From: CABRXV01 sp900754955
GTDB taxonomy: Bacteria; Actinomycetota; Coriobacteriia; Coriobacteriales; Eggerthellaceae
Direction of reading: 5' to 3'
DNA length: 5,067 nucleotides
Assembly (NCBI GenBank): GCA_902475005.1
Contig: CABRXV010000101.1
Location: 1 to 5,067, forward strand
Shown: piece by piece, positions 1-5,067 of the stretch
Layout: every line of letters starts with the position of its first letter
Numbering within the stretch: the stretch's first letter is position 1
Notes under the pieces: model-generated
What the model saw: the letters and a program-made list of their open reading frames with translations, nothing else
The model's database searches: none
What the model was told of the DNA's origin: nothing
Position numbers and translations under genes: made by a program

Positions 1-28
1 CTGATCGTTTCCAGAAGGAGTCGATCAG
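1..28 (+). other. Inverted repeat at window start, possible end of an upstream transcript
   Basis: CTGATCG (1-7) and CGATCAG (22-28) are perfect 7-base complements. Inside them TCC (10-12) can pair with GGA (17-19) around an AGAA loop. A weak pyrimidine run (CTTCTTT, 32-38) follows. This could be the hairpin of an intrinsic terminator for a gene left of the window, but the T-tract is poor and the left context is missing. Confidence 0.3.
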
Positions 29-38
29 AGGCTTCTTT

Positions 39-146
39 GCGTTCGGGAGCGTTCGGCCGCTTGTCCCAGGGAGCCTCCGGGCCTCTCCGCGTTCGGGGGC
101 GTTCGACGTCCGCAGCCCTGCGGGGGCGCCTCCGGCGGCCCCCTCC
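39..146. repeat. Degenerate tandem repeat, two units of about 50 and 58 bases
   Basis: Unit A (39-88) and unit B (89-146) share the same order of parts. Each starts with a doubled GCGTTCGG-like box (39-46 and 49-56; 89-96 and 99-106, the last ending in A). A GCCTCCGG box follows later (73-80 and 128-135), and each unit ends in a pyrimidine-rich CTCC. The doubled boxes lie exactly 10 bases apart within a unit and exactly 50 bases apart between units. No gene is convincing here. It may be a decayed local duplication, a phased protein-binding array, or GC-rich intergenic filler. Confidence 0.55.
122..143. other. GC-rich hairpin in repeat unit B
   Basis: GGGGG (122-126) plus CGCC (127-130) pair with GGCG (134-137) plus CCCCC (139-143) around a TCC loop, with G138 bulged. 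No T-run follows, so it is not a canonical intrinsic terminator. It lies inside the second unit of the degenerate repeat. Confidence 0.35.
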
Positions 147-159
147 GATCCGCGCGACC

Positions 160-177
160 CGGCGGGGTTTTCCGCCG
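160..177. other. Small inverted repeat, 6-bp stem
   Basis: CGGCGG (160-165) and CCGCCG (172-177) are perfect complements around the loop GGTTTT (166-171). It marks the right edge of the GC-rich block, just before the A+T-richer promoter-like stretch. Its role is unknown, and it could be a chance product of composition. Confidence 0.3.
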
Positions 178-214
178 CCCTCATAGGGGCTTTGATGCCA
201 ATACCCTCCGATTT

Positions 215-239
215 GAGGTTACCTGCGGGTAAAATCCTC
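215..239. promoter_or_regulatory. Bulged dyad upstream of the first gene, possible operator
   Basis: TTACC (219-223) and GGTAA (228-232) pair perfectly around a TGCG loop. The stem continues as GAGG (215-218) with CCTC (236-239) after a 3-base bulge (AAT, 233-235). The dyad is about 30 bases upstream of the TATAAT at 271, a position compatible with a regulator-binding site. A TAAAAT hexamer (230-235) overlaps it but has no -35 box at usable spacing. The regulatory role is inference. Confidence 0.35.
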
Positions 240-249
240 GTCCTCGCTC

Positions 250-264
250 AAGGGGAATGCCCTT
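250..264. promoter_or_regulatory. Small dyad overlapping the promoter spacer
   Basis: AAGGG (250-254) and CCCTT (260-264) are perfect complements around GAATG. The element occupies the expected -35/spacer region of the TATAAT at 271-276, where the -35 sequence itself is poor. That arrangement would suit an activator or repressor site. A 5-bp stem is short enough to arise by chance. Confidence 0.25.
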
Positions 265-270
265 CCTTCG

Positions 271-276
271 TATAAT
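271..276 (+). promoter_or_regulatory. Candidate -10 box (TATAAT) for the HEAT-repeat gene
   Basis: A perfect consensus TATAAT lies in the only A+T-rich stretch before the first gene. At 17-base spacing the -35 position reads TCAAGG (248-253), a poor match, and there is no extended TGn motif. Transcription would begin near 283, which leaves a leader of roughly 15 bases before the ATG at 298 or 50 before the preferred GTG at 334. If real, it is probably a weak or activator-dependent sigma-70-type promoter. Confidence 0.5.
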
Positions 277-318
277 TGAATCTGAAAACGAGTCGATATG
301 AGGCGTATGCGCCAAAAG

Positions 319-324
319 AGAAGG
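319..324 (+). promoter_or_regulatory. Shine-Dalgarno that favours the GTG start at 334
   Basis: AGAAGG (319-324) matches the anti-Shine-Dalgarno core with one mismatch and is 9 bases from GTG 334. It abuts ATG 325 directly, so it could not serve that start. The upstream ATGs at 298 and 307 have only weak GAG or GAGG signals. Confidence 0.5.
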
Positions 325-333
325 ATGGATGCT

Positions 334-939
334 GTGAAGGACAAGGCTCAGGAGATTCGAGAAGTCGCTGAGGAGACTGCGCGGAGTGAAACGCTTGTTG
401 CGAAGCTGATCGAAGCGCTCGGTGCGGGGTCGCGTCGGGAGCGCCAGCATGCGGCGCGCATCGTCGCGCAGGTGGGGAAGATCACAATCGAAGCTCTCGC
501 CCCCTATGTGAATGAGCTCGTTGATGCGCTCAACCGTCCTGAGGCTCAGACACGTTGGGAAGTTCTTGATGCGCTGACCAGCCTTGTTCATCTTGAGTCG
601 CGTTCCTGCGACAAGGCGATTGCCGGCGCTGAAACAGCGCTGTTCGATGAGGACAGCGGTCCTCTGCGCCTTGCTGCCATGCGTTTTCTCTGCACGCTCG
701 GAGCAACGACGGAGAATCGCTCCGAGAAGGTGTGGCCCCTCATTGACGAGGCGATTCAGTGCTATCACGGTGATCTTGAATTCTCCGACATGCTTACCGC
801 GGTAACGGACTTCTCGAACGGCAAGCTTTCCGATACGGTCAAGGAGCAACTTGCGGCGCGCATGAAGTTCGACGCCGAGAACAGCAAGGGCGCGCTCAAG
901 AAGCGTGCTGCGCAAATCGTGGAAAATGTCACGCGTTAG
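334..939 (+). CDS. HEAT-repeat (alpha-solenoid) protein of unknown function
   Basis: This is a small soluble protein of 201 residues from GTG 334, with no signal peptide or membrane segment. I do not recognise the specific family. The sequence reads as about five HEAT-like helical pairs: residues 19-50, 52-88, 92-127, 130-164 and 166-201. They show recurring hydrophobic patterns such as LVAKLIEAL, NELVDALNRPE and PLRLAAMRFLCTLG. The first ~18 residues are charged and probably helical. No catalytic motif is visible, so the fold suggests a protein-protein scaffold or adaptor. The GTG is chosen for its AGAAGG at 9 bases. The frame is also open from ATGs at 298, 307 and 325, which would add up to 12 residues of Arg-rich sequence that looks unconserved. 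Codon use is somewhat less G/C-biased at third positions than in icd and acnA. It lies 91 bases upstream of icd in the same direction; a functional link is unproven. Confidence 0.8.
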   Translation: MKDKAQEIREVAEETARSETLVAKLIEALGAGSRRERQHAARIVAQVGKITIEALAPYVNELVDALNRPEAQTRWEVLDALTSLVHLESRSCDKAIAGAETALFDEDSGPLRLAAMRFLCTLGATTENRSEKVWPLIDEAIQCYHGDLEFSDMLTAVTDFSNGKLSDTVKEQLAARMKFDAENSKGALKKRAAQIVENVTR

Positions 940-956
940 CGCGTGCTGCGACTGCG

Positions 957-993
957 CCGTCTGAGGGCGGCGGGTCGGTTGCTGCCCAGACGG
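957..993. other. Inverted repeat between the HEAT gene and icd
   Basis: CCGTCTG (957-963) and CAGACGG (987-993) are perfect 7-base complements. GGC (966-968) can pair with GCC (984-986) inside, leaving a loop of about 15 bases. No T-run follows, so a simple intrinsic terminator is unlikely. It could be an mRNA processing or stabilising element, or an operator for icd. No convincing promoter hexamers were found in this gap. Confidence 0.35.
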
Positions 994-1020
994 GCTTCGA
1001 GTTCCTTGTGCGAGATGATG

Positions 1021-1025
1021 GGAGG
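1021..1025 (+). promoter_or_regulatory. Shine-Dalgarno of icd
   Basis: GGAGG (1021-1025) is 5 bases from ATG 1031. It is a strong match at workable spacing and fixes the icd start. The nearby ATGs at 1015 and 1018 are out of frame. Confidence 0.8.
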
Positions 1026-1030
1026 GCGCA

Positions 1031-2119
1031 ATGGCGCGTCATGTGGTAACGCTTATTCCCGGTGACGGCATCGGGGTGGAAACATCAGCCGCAATGCAGC
1101 GTGTGGTGGCGGCGAGCGGCGCCGACATCAAGTGGGAGGTCGCGCAGGCGGGTGCTGCGTGCATCGAGGAGTTCGGCACGCCGCTTCCTGAAAGTACCAT
1201 CGAGGCCGTGAAGCGTAACAAGGTTGCCATCAAGGGCCCCATCACGACGCCGGTGGGCACGGGCTTCCGCAGCGTGAACGTGGCGCTGCGTAAGACCCTT
1301 GATCTGTACGTGTGCCTGCGTCCTGTGCTGTCGATTCCTGGCGCGGGCGGGCGCTATGAAGACATGGACCTCGTGATCGTGCGTGAAAACTCCGAGGACC
1401 TCTACGCGGGCATCGAATTCGAGGAGGGCACCGAGGCTGCCGAGCGCCTCATCCGCTTTTGCGCAGATGAGGGCGCGGGCGTGATTCGCCCCGACTCGGG
1501 CATTTCCATCAAGCCCATCTCGGTGACGGCGACGCGCAACATCGTGCGCTATGCGTTCGAGTACGCGCTCGCGCAAGGGCGCAAGAAGGTGACCGCGGCG
1601 CATAAGGCCAACATCATGAAGTACTCCGACGGCCTGTTCCTGCGCGTGGCGCGCGAGGTGGCGCAGGAGTACGAGGGACGTGTTGCGTTCGACGAGCGCA
1701 TCATCGACGCGTTCTGCATGAACTTGGTGATGGACCCCTCCCAGTTTGACGTGGTGGTCTTCCCGAACCTGTACGGCGACATCGCGAGCGATCTGGCCGC
1801 CGGCATGGCGGGCGGGCTCGGCATCGCGCCGGGTGCGAACATCGGCAAGGACTACGCTGTGTTCGAGGCGGTGCACGGCTCGGCGCCCGACATTGCAGGA
1901 CAGGACAAGGCCAACCCCACGGCGGAGATTCTGTCTGCGGCGATGATGCTCGACCACCTGGGCGAGCAGGAGGCCGCAGCGCGCATTCGCGCTGCGGTGC
2001 GCAAGGTGTACGCGGAGGGCGTGCATCTCACGGGTGATATCCGTCGTGCCACGGGGGTGGACGCTCCTGCGGCGAGCTGCACTGAGTTCACCGATGCGCT
2101 TGTGAAAGCGCTCGGCTAA
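1031..2119 (+). CDS. icd: Isocitrate dehydrogenase, NAD-dependent type
   Basis: It oxidatively decarboxylates isocitrate to 2-oxoglutarate in the cytoplasm, supplying the carbon skeleton of glutamate. The 362 residues are a normal full length for the short NAD-type enzymes, which resemble mitochondrial IDH3 more than long E. coli-type NADP Icd. Visible motifs are the N-terminal GDGIG (11-15); the substrate loop S81, N83, R87, which indicates isocitrate rather than isopropylmalate; R97, R118 and Y125; catalytic K192 in AHKANIMKYSDG; and metal-binding D226, D250 and D254 in NLYGDIASD. The cofactor region HGSAPDIAGQDKANP (282-296) has Asp287-Ile288 where NADP enzymes carry Lys-Tyr, which points to NAD+. 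Those role assignments rest on family knowledge. The start is fixed by GGAGG. A terminator follows at 2129, and acnA, the preceding pathway step, is next. The main alternative, a paralogous 3-isopropylmalate or homoisocitrate dehydrogenase, is less likely given the substrate loop and the neighbour. Confidence 0.93.
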   Translation: MARHVVTLIPGDGIGVETSAAMQRVVAASGADIKWEVAQAGAACIEEFGTPLPESTIEAVKRNKVAIKGPITTPVGTGFRSVNVALRKTLDLYVCLRPVLSIPGAGGRYEDMDLVIVRENSEDLYAGIEFEEGTEAAERLIRFCADEGAGVIRPDSGISIKPISVTATRNIVRYAFEYALAQGRKKVTAAHKANIMKYSDGLFLRVAREVAQEYEGRVAFDERIIDAFCMNLVMDPSQFDVVVFPNLYGDIASDLAAGMAGGLGIAPGANIGKDYAVFEAVHGSAPDIAGQDKANPTAEILSAAMMLDHLGEQEAAARIRAAVRKVYAEGVHLTGDIRRATGVDAPAASCTEFTDALVKALG

Positions 2120-2128
2120 CGCTGTTTG

Positions 2129-2155
2129 AAGCGCCCCGGATTGCGGGGCGCTTTT
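2129..2155 (+). terminator. Rho-independent terminator after icd
   Basis: GCGCCCCG (2131-2138) and CGGGGCGC (2144-2151) form a perfect 8-bp GC stem around GATTG. Two A-T pairs extend it outward (2129-2130 with 2152-2153), and it runs into TTTT (2152-2155). It begins 9 bases after the icd stop codon, the classic position. It implies that acnA has its own promoter or depends on partial read-through. Confidence 0.9.
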
Positions 2156-2179
2156 CGTAAGGAGACGTTTGCGAACGAT

Positions 2180-2201
2180 GCGGAAGGCAGTACCTTTCCG
2201 C
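2180..2201 (+). promoter_or_regulatory. Hairpin in the acnA leader with loop CAGTAC
   Basis: GCGGAAGG (2180-2187) pairs with CTTTCCGC (2194-2201): seven Watson-Crick pairs and one G-U, around a six-base loop CAGTAC (2188-2193). It lies just upstream of the acnA Shine-Dalgarno at 2212. The loop matches the iron-responsive-element loop CAGUGN at all but its fifth base, but the bulged C typical of that element is absent. A translational or mRNA-stability role for acnA is inference. Confidence 0.45.
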
Positions 2202-2211
2202 TCGACGAAGA

Positions 2212-2217
2212 GAGGGG
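2212..2217 (+). promoter_or_regulatory. Shine-Dalgarno that sets the acnA start at 2225
   Basis: GAGGGG (2212-2217) is 7 bases from ATG 2225. The frame is open back to TTG 2126, but that extension would translate the icd terminator and leader hairpin and has no family counterpart. The ATG at 2225 is therefore the start. Confidence 0.8.
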
Positions 2218-2224
2218 CACTCAC

Positions 2225-4975
2225 ATGGATCAGACGCAGGATCGTGCGCACGGCCGTTTCGCCGACACGCTCGAGGTGGGCGGGAAGCGCTACACGTACT
2301 TCCCCGTTTCGCGCGTGCCTGGTGCGGAGAAGCTGCCGTACTCGCTGACCGTGCTGCTGGAGAACGTGCTGCGCAACGCCGCAACTGACGACGAGGCCGA
2401 GCTGATGGCGCGCCGCATCGTGGAAGCAGGCTGCGCAGGTCAGACGGGCGAGGAAGTGGAATTCTCGCCGGCGCGCGTGCTGTTCCAGGACTTCACGGGC
2501 GTGCCCGTGTTCGTGGACTTCGCGGCCATGCGCGAGGGCTGCAAGGAACTCGGCGGCGATCCGAAGAAGATCAACCCGCAGATCCCGTGCAACCTCGTGA
2601 TCGACCATTCGGTGATCGCGGACTCCTCGGGCGAGGTCGCGTCGATGGACGCCAACCTGAAGCTGGAGTTTGAGCGCAATGAAGAGCGTTATCGCTTCCT
2701 GCGCTGGGCGCAGGGATCGTTCGACAACGTGGACATCACGCCGCCGGCTACGGGCATCTGCCATCAGCTGAACATCGAGAAGATCGCTCGGGTGGTGACG
2801 GCTTCCGACGGTGCGACGGGCGGGGCGGATGATATGCCGACGGCGCACTTCGACACGGTGGTGGGCACCGACAGCCACACGCCCACGGTGAACGGCATCG
2901 GCGTGCTCGGTTGGGGCGTGGGCGGCATCGAGGCTGAGGCTGCGGCGCTCGGTCAGCCCATTACCACGCTCGTGCCGCGTGTGATAGGCGTGCACGTGAC
3001 GGGCGCTTGCCGCCCAGGGGTTGCGGCGATGGATGTATCGCTGACGTTCGCCGAGATGCTGCGCGCGAAGGGCGTGGTGGGTTGCTTTGTCGAGTGCTTC
3101 GGCGCAGGGCTGGACGGCCTGAGTGCCACGGCGCGTGCCTGCATCGCCAACATGTCGCCCGAGTACGGTTGCACCTGCACGTTGTTCCCCGTGGACGAGC
3201 GCACCTGCGACTTCCTCGAACTGACGGGACGGACGGCCGAGCAGCGCGCGCTCGTGGAGGCGTATGCGAAGGCGCAGGGTTTCTGGCATGATCCGGCGGA
3301 GGCGCCGCGCACATACGCTGAGGTGATCGAGTTCGATCTGGGGGCAGTGGAGCCCTCCATTGCTGGCCCGTCGCGTCCGCATGATCGCATCCCCCTGAGC
3401 GCGGCCAAGGAACGCTTCCGTGCACTGTGCGCCGAGCGCCGCCTCAACCTGGATGCGCGCGTTGAGATCGACCTGGGCGACGGCTGCTTCGAGACGGCCC
3501 CGGGCGCGCAGATGTGCACGACGGCGGGCCGACGCGACGATCTGCGCGGTGTGGCGGAGGTGGGGCAGGGCGCCATCGCCATCGCGGCTATCACGAGCTG
3601 CACCACCACGGCAGACCCCGCCATGATGGTGACGGCCGGTCTGCTGGCGCGCAACGCCCGCGCGGCCGGCTTGCAGCCGAAGCCGTGGGTGAAGTGCATC
3701 TTGGCGCCGGGCAGTCAGAGCGCTTACGGGCTGCTGGAAGATGCCGGGCTGCTCGACGATCTGGCGGCGCTGTCGTTTTCCTCCTGCGGCTTCGGCTGCA
3801 TGAGTTGCATCGGCAATTCCGGCTCCATCGTCCCAGCGCTGCGCGAGGCGACGGATCAGCTGGAGTTGGCGAGCGTGCTCTCGGGCAACCGCAACTTCGA
3901 GGGGCGCATTTCGCCCGACGTGTCGCAGAATTACCTCATGGCGCCGGCGCTCGTGGTTGCCTACGCCTTGGCGGGCACCGTGGACGTGGACTTCGCGCAT
4001 GAGCCGCTCGGCGAGAGCGAAGAGGGCGCGCCGGTGTTCCTGCGCGACATCTGGCCCGACGAGGCTGAGGTGGTCTCCGTGGTGGCGGCAAAGGTGGACG
4101 CCGATCTGTACCGCACCGACGCCATGGCTGCCAAGCGCGCGGAGAAGTGGGACGTGCTTGGCAGCGCGGCGAGCGACCTGTTCGCATGGGACGAGGCGTC
4201 CACCTATGTGCGCCACGCTCCCTACTTCGACGGCATGGCGCGCACGGCGAAGGCGCCCGAGCCGGTGCGCGACGCGCGCGTGCTCGCGCTGCTCGGCGAC
4301 TTCATCACGACCGACCACATCTCGCCGGCGGGCAGCATCGCGGCCGACTCCCCGGCGGCGCGTTACCTGGAGGATCATGGCGTGGCACCGGCCGACTTCA
4401 ACACGTACGGCAGCCGGCGCGGCAACCACGAGGTGATGGCGCGCGGCACGTTCGCCAACGTAAAGCTGTGCAACGTGCTGGCCGACGGCAGACGCGGCGG
4501 CTGGACGCGCAACTTCCTGACGGGTGAGATCGACACGATCTACGACACCGCATGCGCTTACGCTGAGGCGGGTGACGCGATGGTGGTGGTCGCTGGCAAG
4601 ATGTACGGCAGCGGTTCGTCGCGCGATTGGGCGGCGAAGGGTCCGATGCTGCTCGGCGTGCGTGCGGTCATCGCCGAAAGCTTCGAGCGCATCCATCGCT
4701 CGAACCTCATCGGCATGGGCATCCTGCCGCTGCAGTTCGCCGAGGGCGAGAATGCCGAAGCGCTCGGGCTCGACGGCAGCGAGCGCATCAGCGTGGGTGC
4801 GATCGACTTTTCCGCGGGGCTGCCGAGCCCGCAGGCCGTGCAGGTGACGGCGCGCAAGACCGACGGTGCGGAGATCGTCTTCGAAGCCACGGTGCGCATC
4901 GACACGCCGACCGAGGGCGCCTACTTCGCCAACGGTGGCATCCTGCAGTACGTGCTGCGCCAGCTGATCGGCTAG
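2225..4975 (+). CDS. acnA: Aconitate hydratase (aconitase), AcnA/IRP1 family
   Basis: It isomerises citrate and isocitrate via cis-aconitate, using a [4Fe-4S] cluster in the cytoplasm, and feeds the isocitrate dehydrogenase encoded just upstream. The protein has 916 residues, normal for AcnA, and is intact. Domain order is canonical: the N-terminal catalytic domains (roughly 1-590), a linker, and the swivel domain (about 685-916). Active-site elements seen are Q88-D-F-TG, D127-H128, H180 in TGICHQ, D216-S217-H218 in GTDSH, N309 and E313, NRNFEGR (555-561), R740 in MARGTFAN, and S798-S799-R800 in YGSGSSRDWAAKG. Cluster ligands are C459, C525 and C528, with the family's usual 66-residue spacing. 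Oddities: the first ligand sits in SCTTTADP rather than the usual SCTNTSNP; an extra Cys521 lies four residues before the second ligand; and the protein has 21 cysteines, seven of them between 262 and 328. AcnA relatives can bind RNA when the cluster is lost. The only promoter candidate seen in the short leader, TTGCGA (2169-2174) with TACCTT (2191-2196), is weak. Confidence 0.97.
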   Translation: MDQTQDRAHGRFADTLEVGGKRYTYFPVSRVPGAEKLPYSLTVLLENVLRNAATDDEAELMARRIVEAGCAGQTGEEVEFSPARVLFQDFTGVPVFVDFAAMREGCKELGGDPKKINPQIPCNLVIDHSVIADSSGEVASMDANLKLEFERNEERYRFLRWAQGSFDNVDITPPATGICHQLNIEKIARVVTASDGATGGADDMPTAHFDTVVGTDSHTPTVNGIGVLGWGVGGIEAEAAALGQPITTLVPRVIGVHVTGACRPGVAAMDVSLTFAEMLRAKGVVGCFVECFGAGLDGLSATARACIANMSPEYGCTCTLFPVDERTCDFLELTGRTAEQRALVEAYAKAQGFWHDPAEAPRTYAEVIEFDLGAVEPSIAGPSRPHDRIPLSAAKERFRALCAERRLNLDARVEIDLGDGCFETAPGAQMCTTAGRRDDLRGVAEVGQGAIAIAAITSCTTTADPAMMVTAGLLARNARAAGLQPKPWVKCILAPGSQSAYGLLEDAGLLDDLAALSFSSCGFGCMSCIGNSGSIVPALREATDQLELASVLSGNRNFEGRISPDVSQNYLMAPALVVAYALAGTVDVDFAHEPLGESEEGAPVFLRDIWPDEAEVVSVVAAKVDADLYRTDAMAAKRAEKWDVLGSAASDLFAWDEASTYVRHAPYFDGMARTAKAPEPVRDARVLALLGDFITTDHISPAGSIAADSPAARYLEDHGVAPADFNTYGSRRGNHEVMARGTFANVKLCNVLADGRRGGWTRNFLTGEIDTIYDTACAYAEAGDAMVVVAGKMYGSGSSRDWAAKGPMLLGVRAVIAESFERIHRSNLIGMGILPLQFAEGENAEALGLDGSERISVGAIDFSAGLPSPQAVQVTARKTDGAEIVFEATVRIDTPTEGAYFANGGILQYVLRQLIG

Positions 4976-4990
4976 CGCGAGCTGCCCGCC

Positions 4991-5035
4991 CCGCCTTCCG
5001 CACCCGCCGCTCCGTCGGCGGGGAAGCGGAATTTT
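4991..5035 (+). terminator. Rho-independent terminator after acnA
   Basis: The core stem is CCCGCCG (5003-5009) with CGGCGGG (5016-5022) around the loop CTCCGT. Below an unpaired CGCA (4999-5002), CTTC (4995-4998) pairs with GAAG (5023-5026). Past a bulged C, CCG (4991-4993) then pairs with CGG (5027-5029). AATTTT (5030-5035) follows. It lies 16 bases after the acnA stop codon. Confidence 0.8.
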
Positions 5036-5044
5036 CGCATGCGC

Positions 5045-5067
5045 GCCCTGTTTCTGCGGAGACGGGC
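5045..5067. other. Small hairpin at the window end
   Basis: GCCC (5045-5048) pairs with GGGC (5064-5067). After a bulged T, GTTTC (5050-5054) pairs with GAGAC (5059-5063), including one T-G pair, around a TGCG loop. The window ends here, so it cannot be assigned. It could belong to a convergent gene's terminator or to the next leader. Confidence 0.25.

Noticed and set aside
3..275. A + strand frame open from the window edge to TAA at 273-275
   Set aside because: It has no visible start with a ribosome-binding site. The translation is low-complexity Pro/Ala/Arg/Ser sequence that tracks the GC-rich repeat, and it runs through promoter-like elements. A partial tail of an upstream gene cannot be fully excluded.
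298..333. Upstream starts (ATG 298, 307, 325) for the HEAT-repeat protein
   Set aside because: They have weaker or badly spaced ribosome-binding signals than GTG 334 and add only a basic tail. This is a preference, not proof; protein N-terminal data would settle it.
181..915. A 244-codon minus-strand frame opposite the HEAT-repeat gene
   Set aside because: The sense strand encodes a coherent helical-repeat protein with a promoter-like element and ribosome-binding site. The antisense product shows no domain pattern.
2126..2224. N-terminal extension of aconitase from TTG 2126
   Set aside because: It would translate the icd terminator and the leader hairpin, and family members do not carry such an extension. 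ATG 2225 has GAGGGG at good spacing and starts a normal-length protein.
1085..4696. A 1203-codon open frame on the minus strand across icd, the intergenic terminator and most of acnA
   Set aside because: It is antisense to two well-supported conserved genes, is dominated by Arg, His and Ala with no recognisable domain, and has no ribosome-binding or promoter context that I can see. Long antisense frames are expected opposite strongly G/C3-biased genes.
1..5067. CRISPR array, mobile element, tRNA, rRNA or toxin-antitoxin/defence genes
   Set aside because: No regularly spaced near-identical repeats beyond the two degenerate units, no transposase or integrase motifs, no cloverleaf-like sequence and no small gene pair were seen on either strand.

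Overview
The window is GC-rich bacterial DNA with strong G/C preference at third codon positions. It holds three genes, all on the + strand: a HEAT-repeat protein of unknown role, an NAD-type isocitrate dehydrogenase (icd), and a full-length aconitase (acnA). Composition, the cysteine-rich aconitase and the general look of the proteins suggest a high-GC anaerobic actinobacterium, perhaps of the Coriobacteriia/Eggerthellaceae type. That placement is inference; no ribosomal or other marker gene is present to confirm it.

Layout. Positions 1-297 show no convincing gene. The first ~180 bases are a GC-rich block with a degenerate tandem repeat (39-146) and several inverted repeats. From 181 to 297 the sequence becomes A+T-richer and carries a bulged dyad (215-239), a small dyad (250-264) and a perfect TATAAT (271-276), the likely promoter of the first gene. 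The HEAT-repeat gene follows (preferred start 334, stop 939). A 91-base gap with an inverted repeat (957-993) leads to icd (1031-2119). A clear intrinsic terminator (2129-2155) sits just after icd. A ~70-base leader with a hairpin (2180-2201) and a good Shine-Dalgarno then precede acnA (2225-4975). A long imperfect hairpin followed by AATTTT (4991-5035) terminates acnA. The last ~30 bases hold only another small hairpin.

Together, acnA and icd convert citrate to isocitrate and then to 2-oxoglutarate, the oxidative arm of the TCA cycle. In anaerobes this arm commonly serves glutamate synthesis. The terminator between them suggests their expression is at least partly separate. The HEAT protein may be co-transcribed with icd, but nothing in its sequence gives a biochemical function.

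I see no CRISPR array, mobile element, tRNA, rRNA or obvious defence system. The most interesting non-routine signals are the acnA leader hairpin, whose six-base loop CAGTAC resembles an iron-responsive-element loop; the unusual residues around the aconitase cluster ligands; and the helically phased repeat upstream of the HEAT gene.
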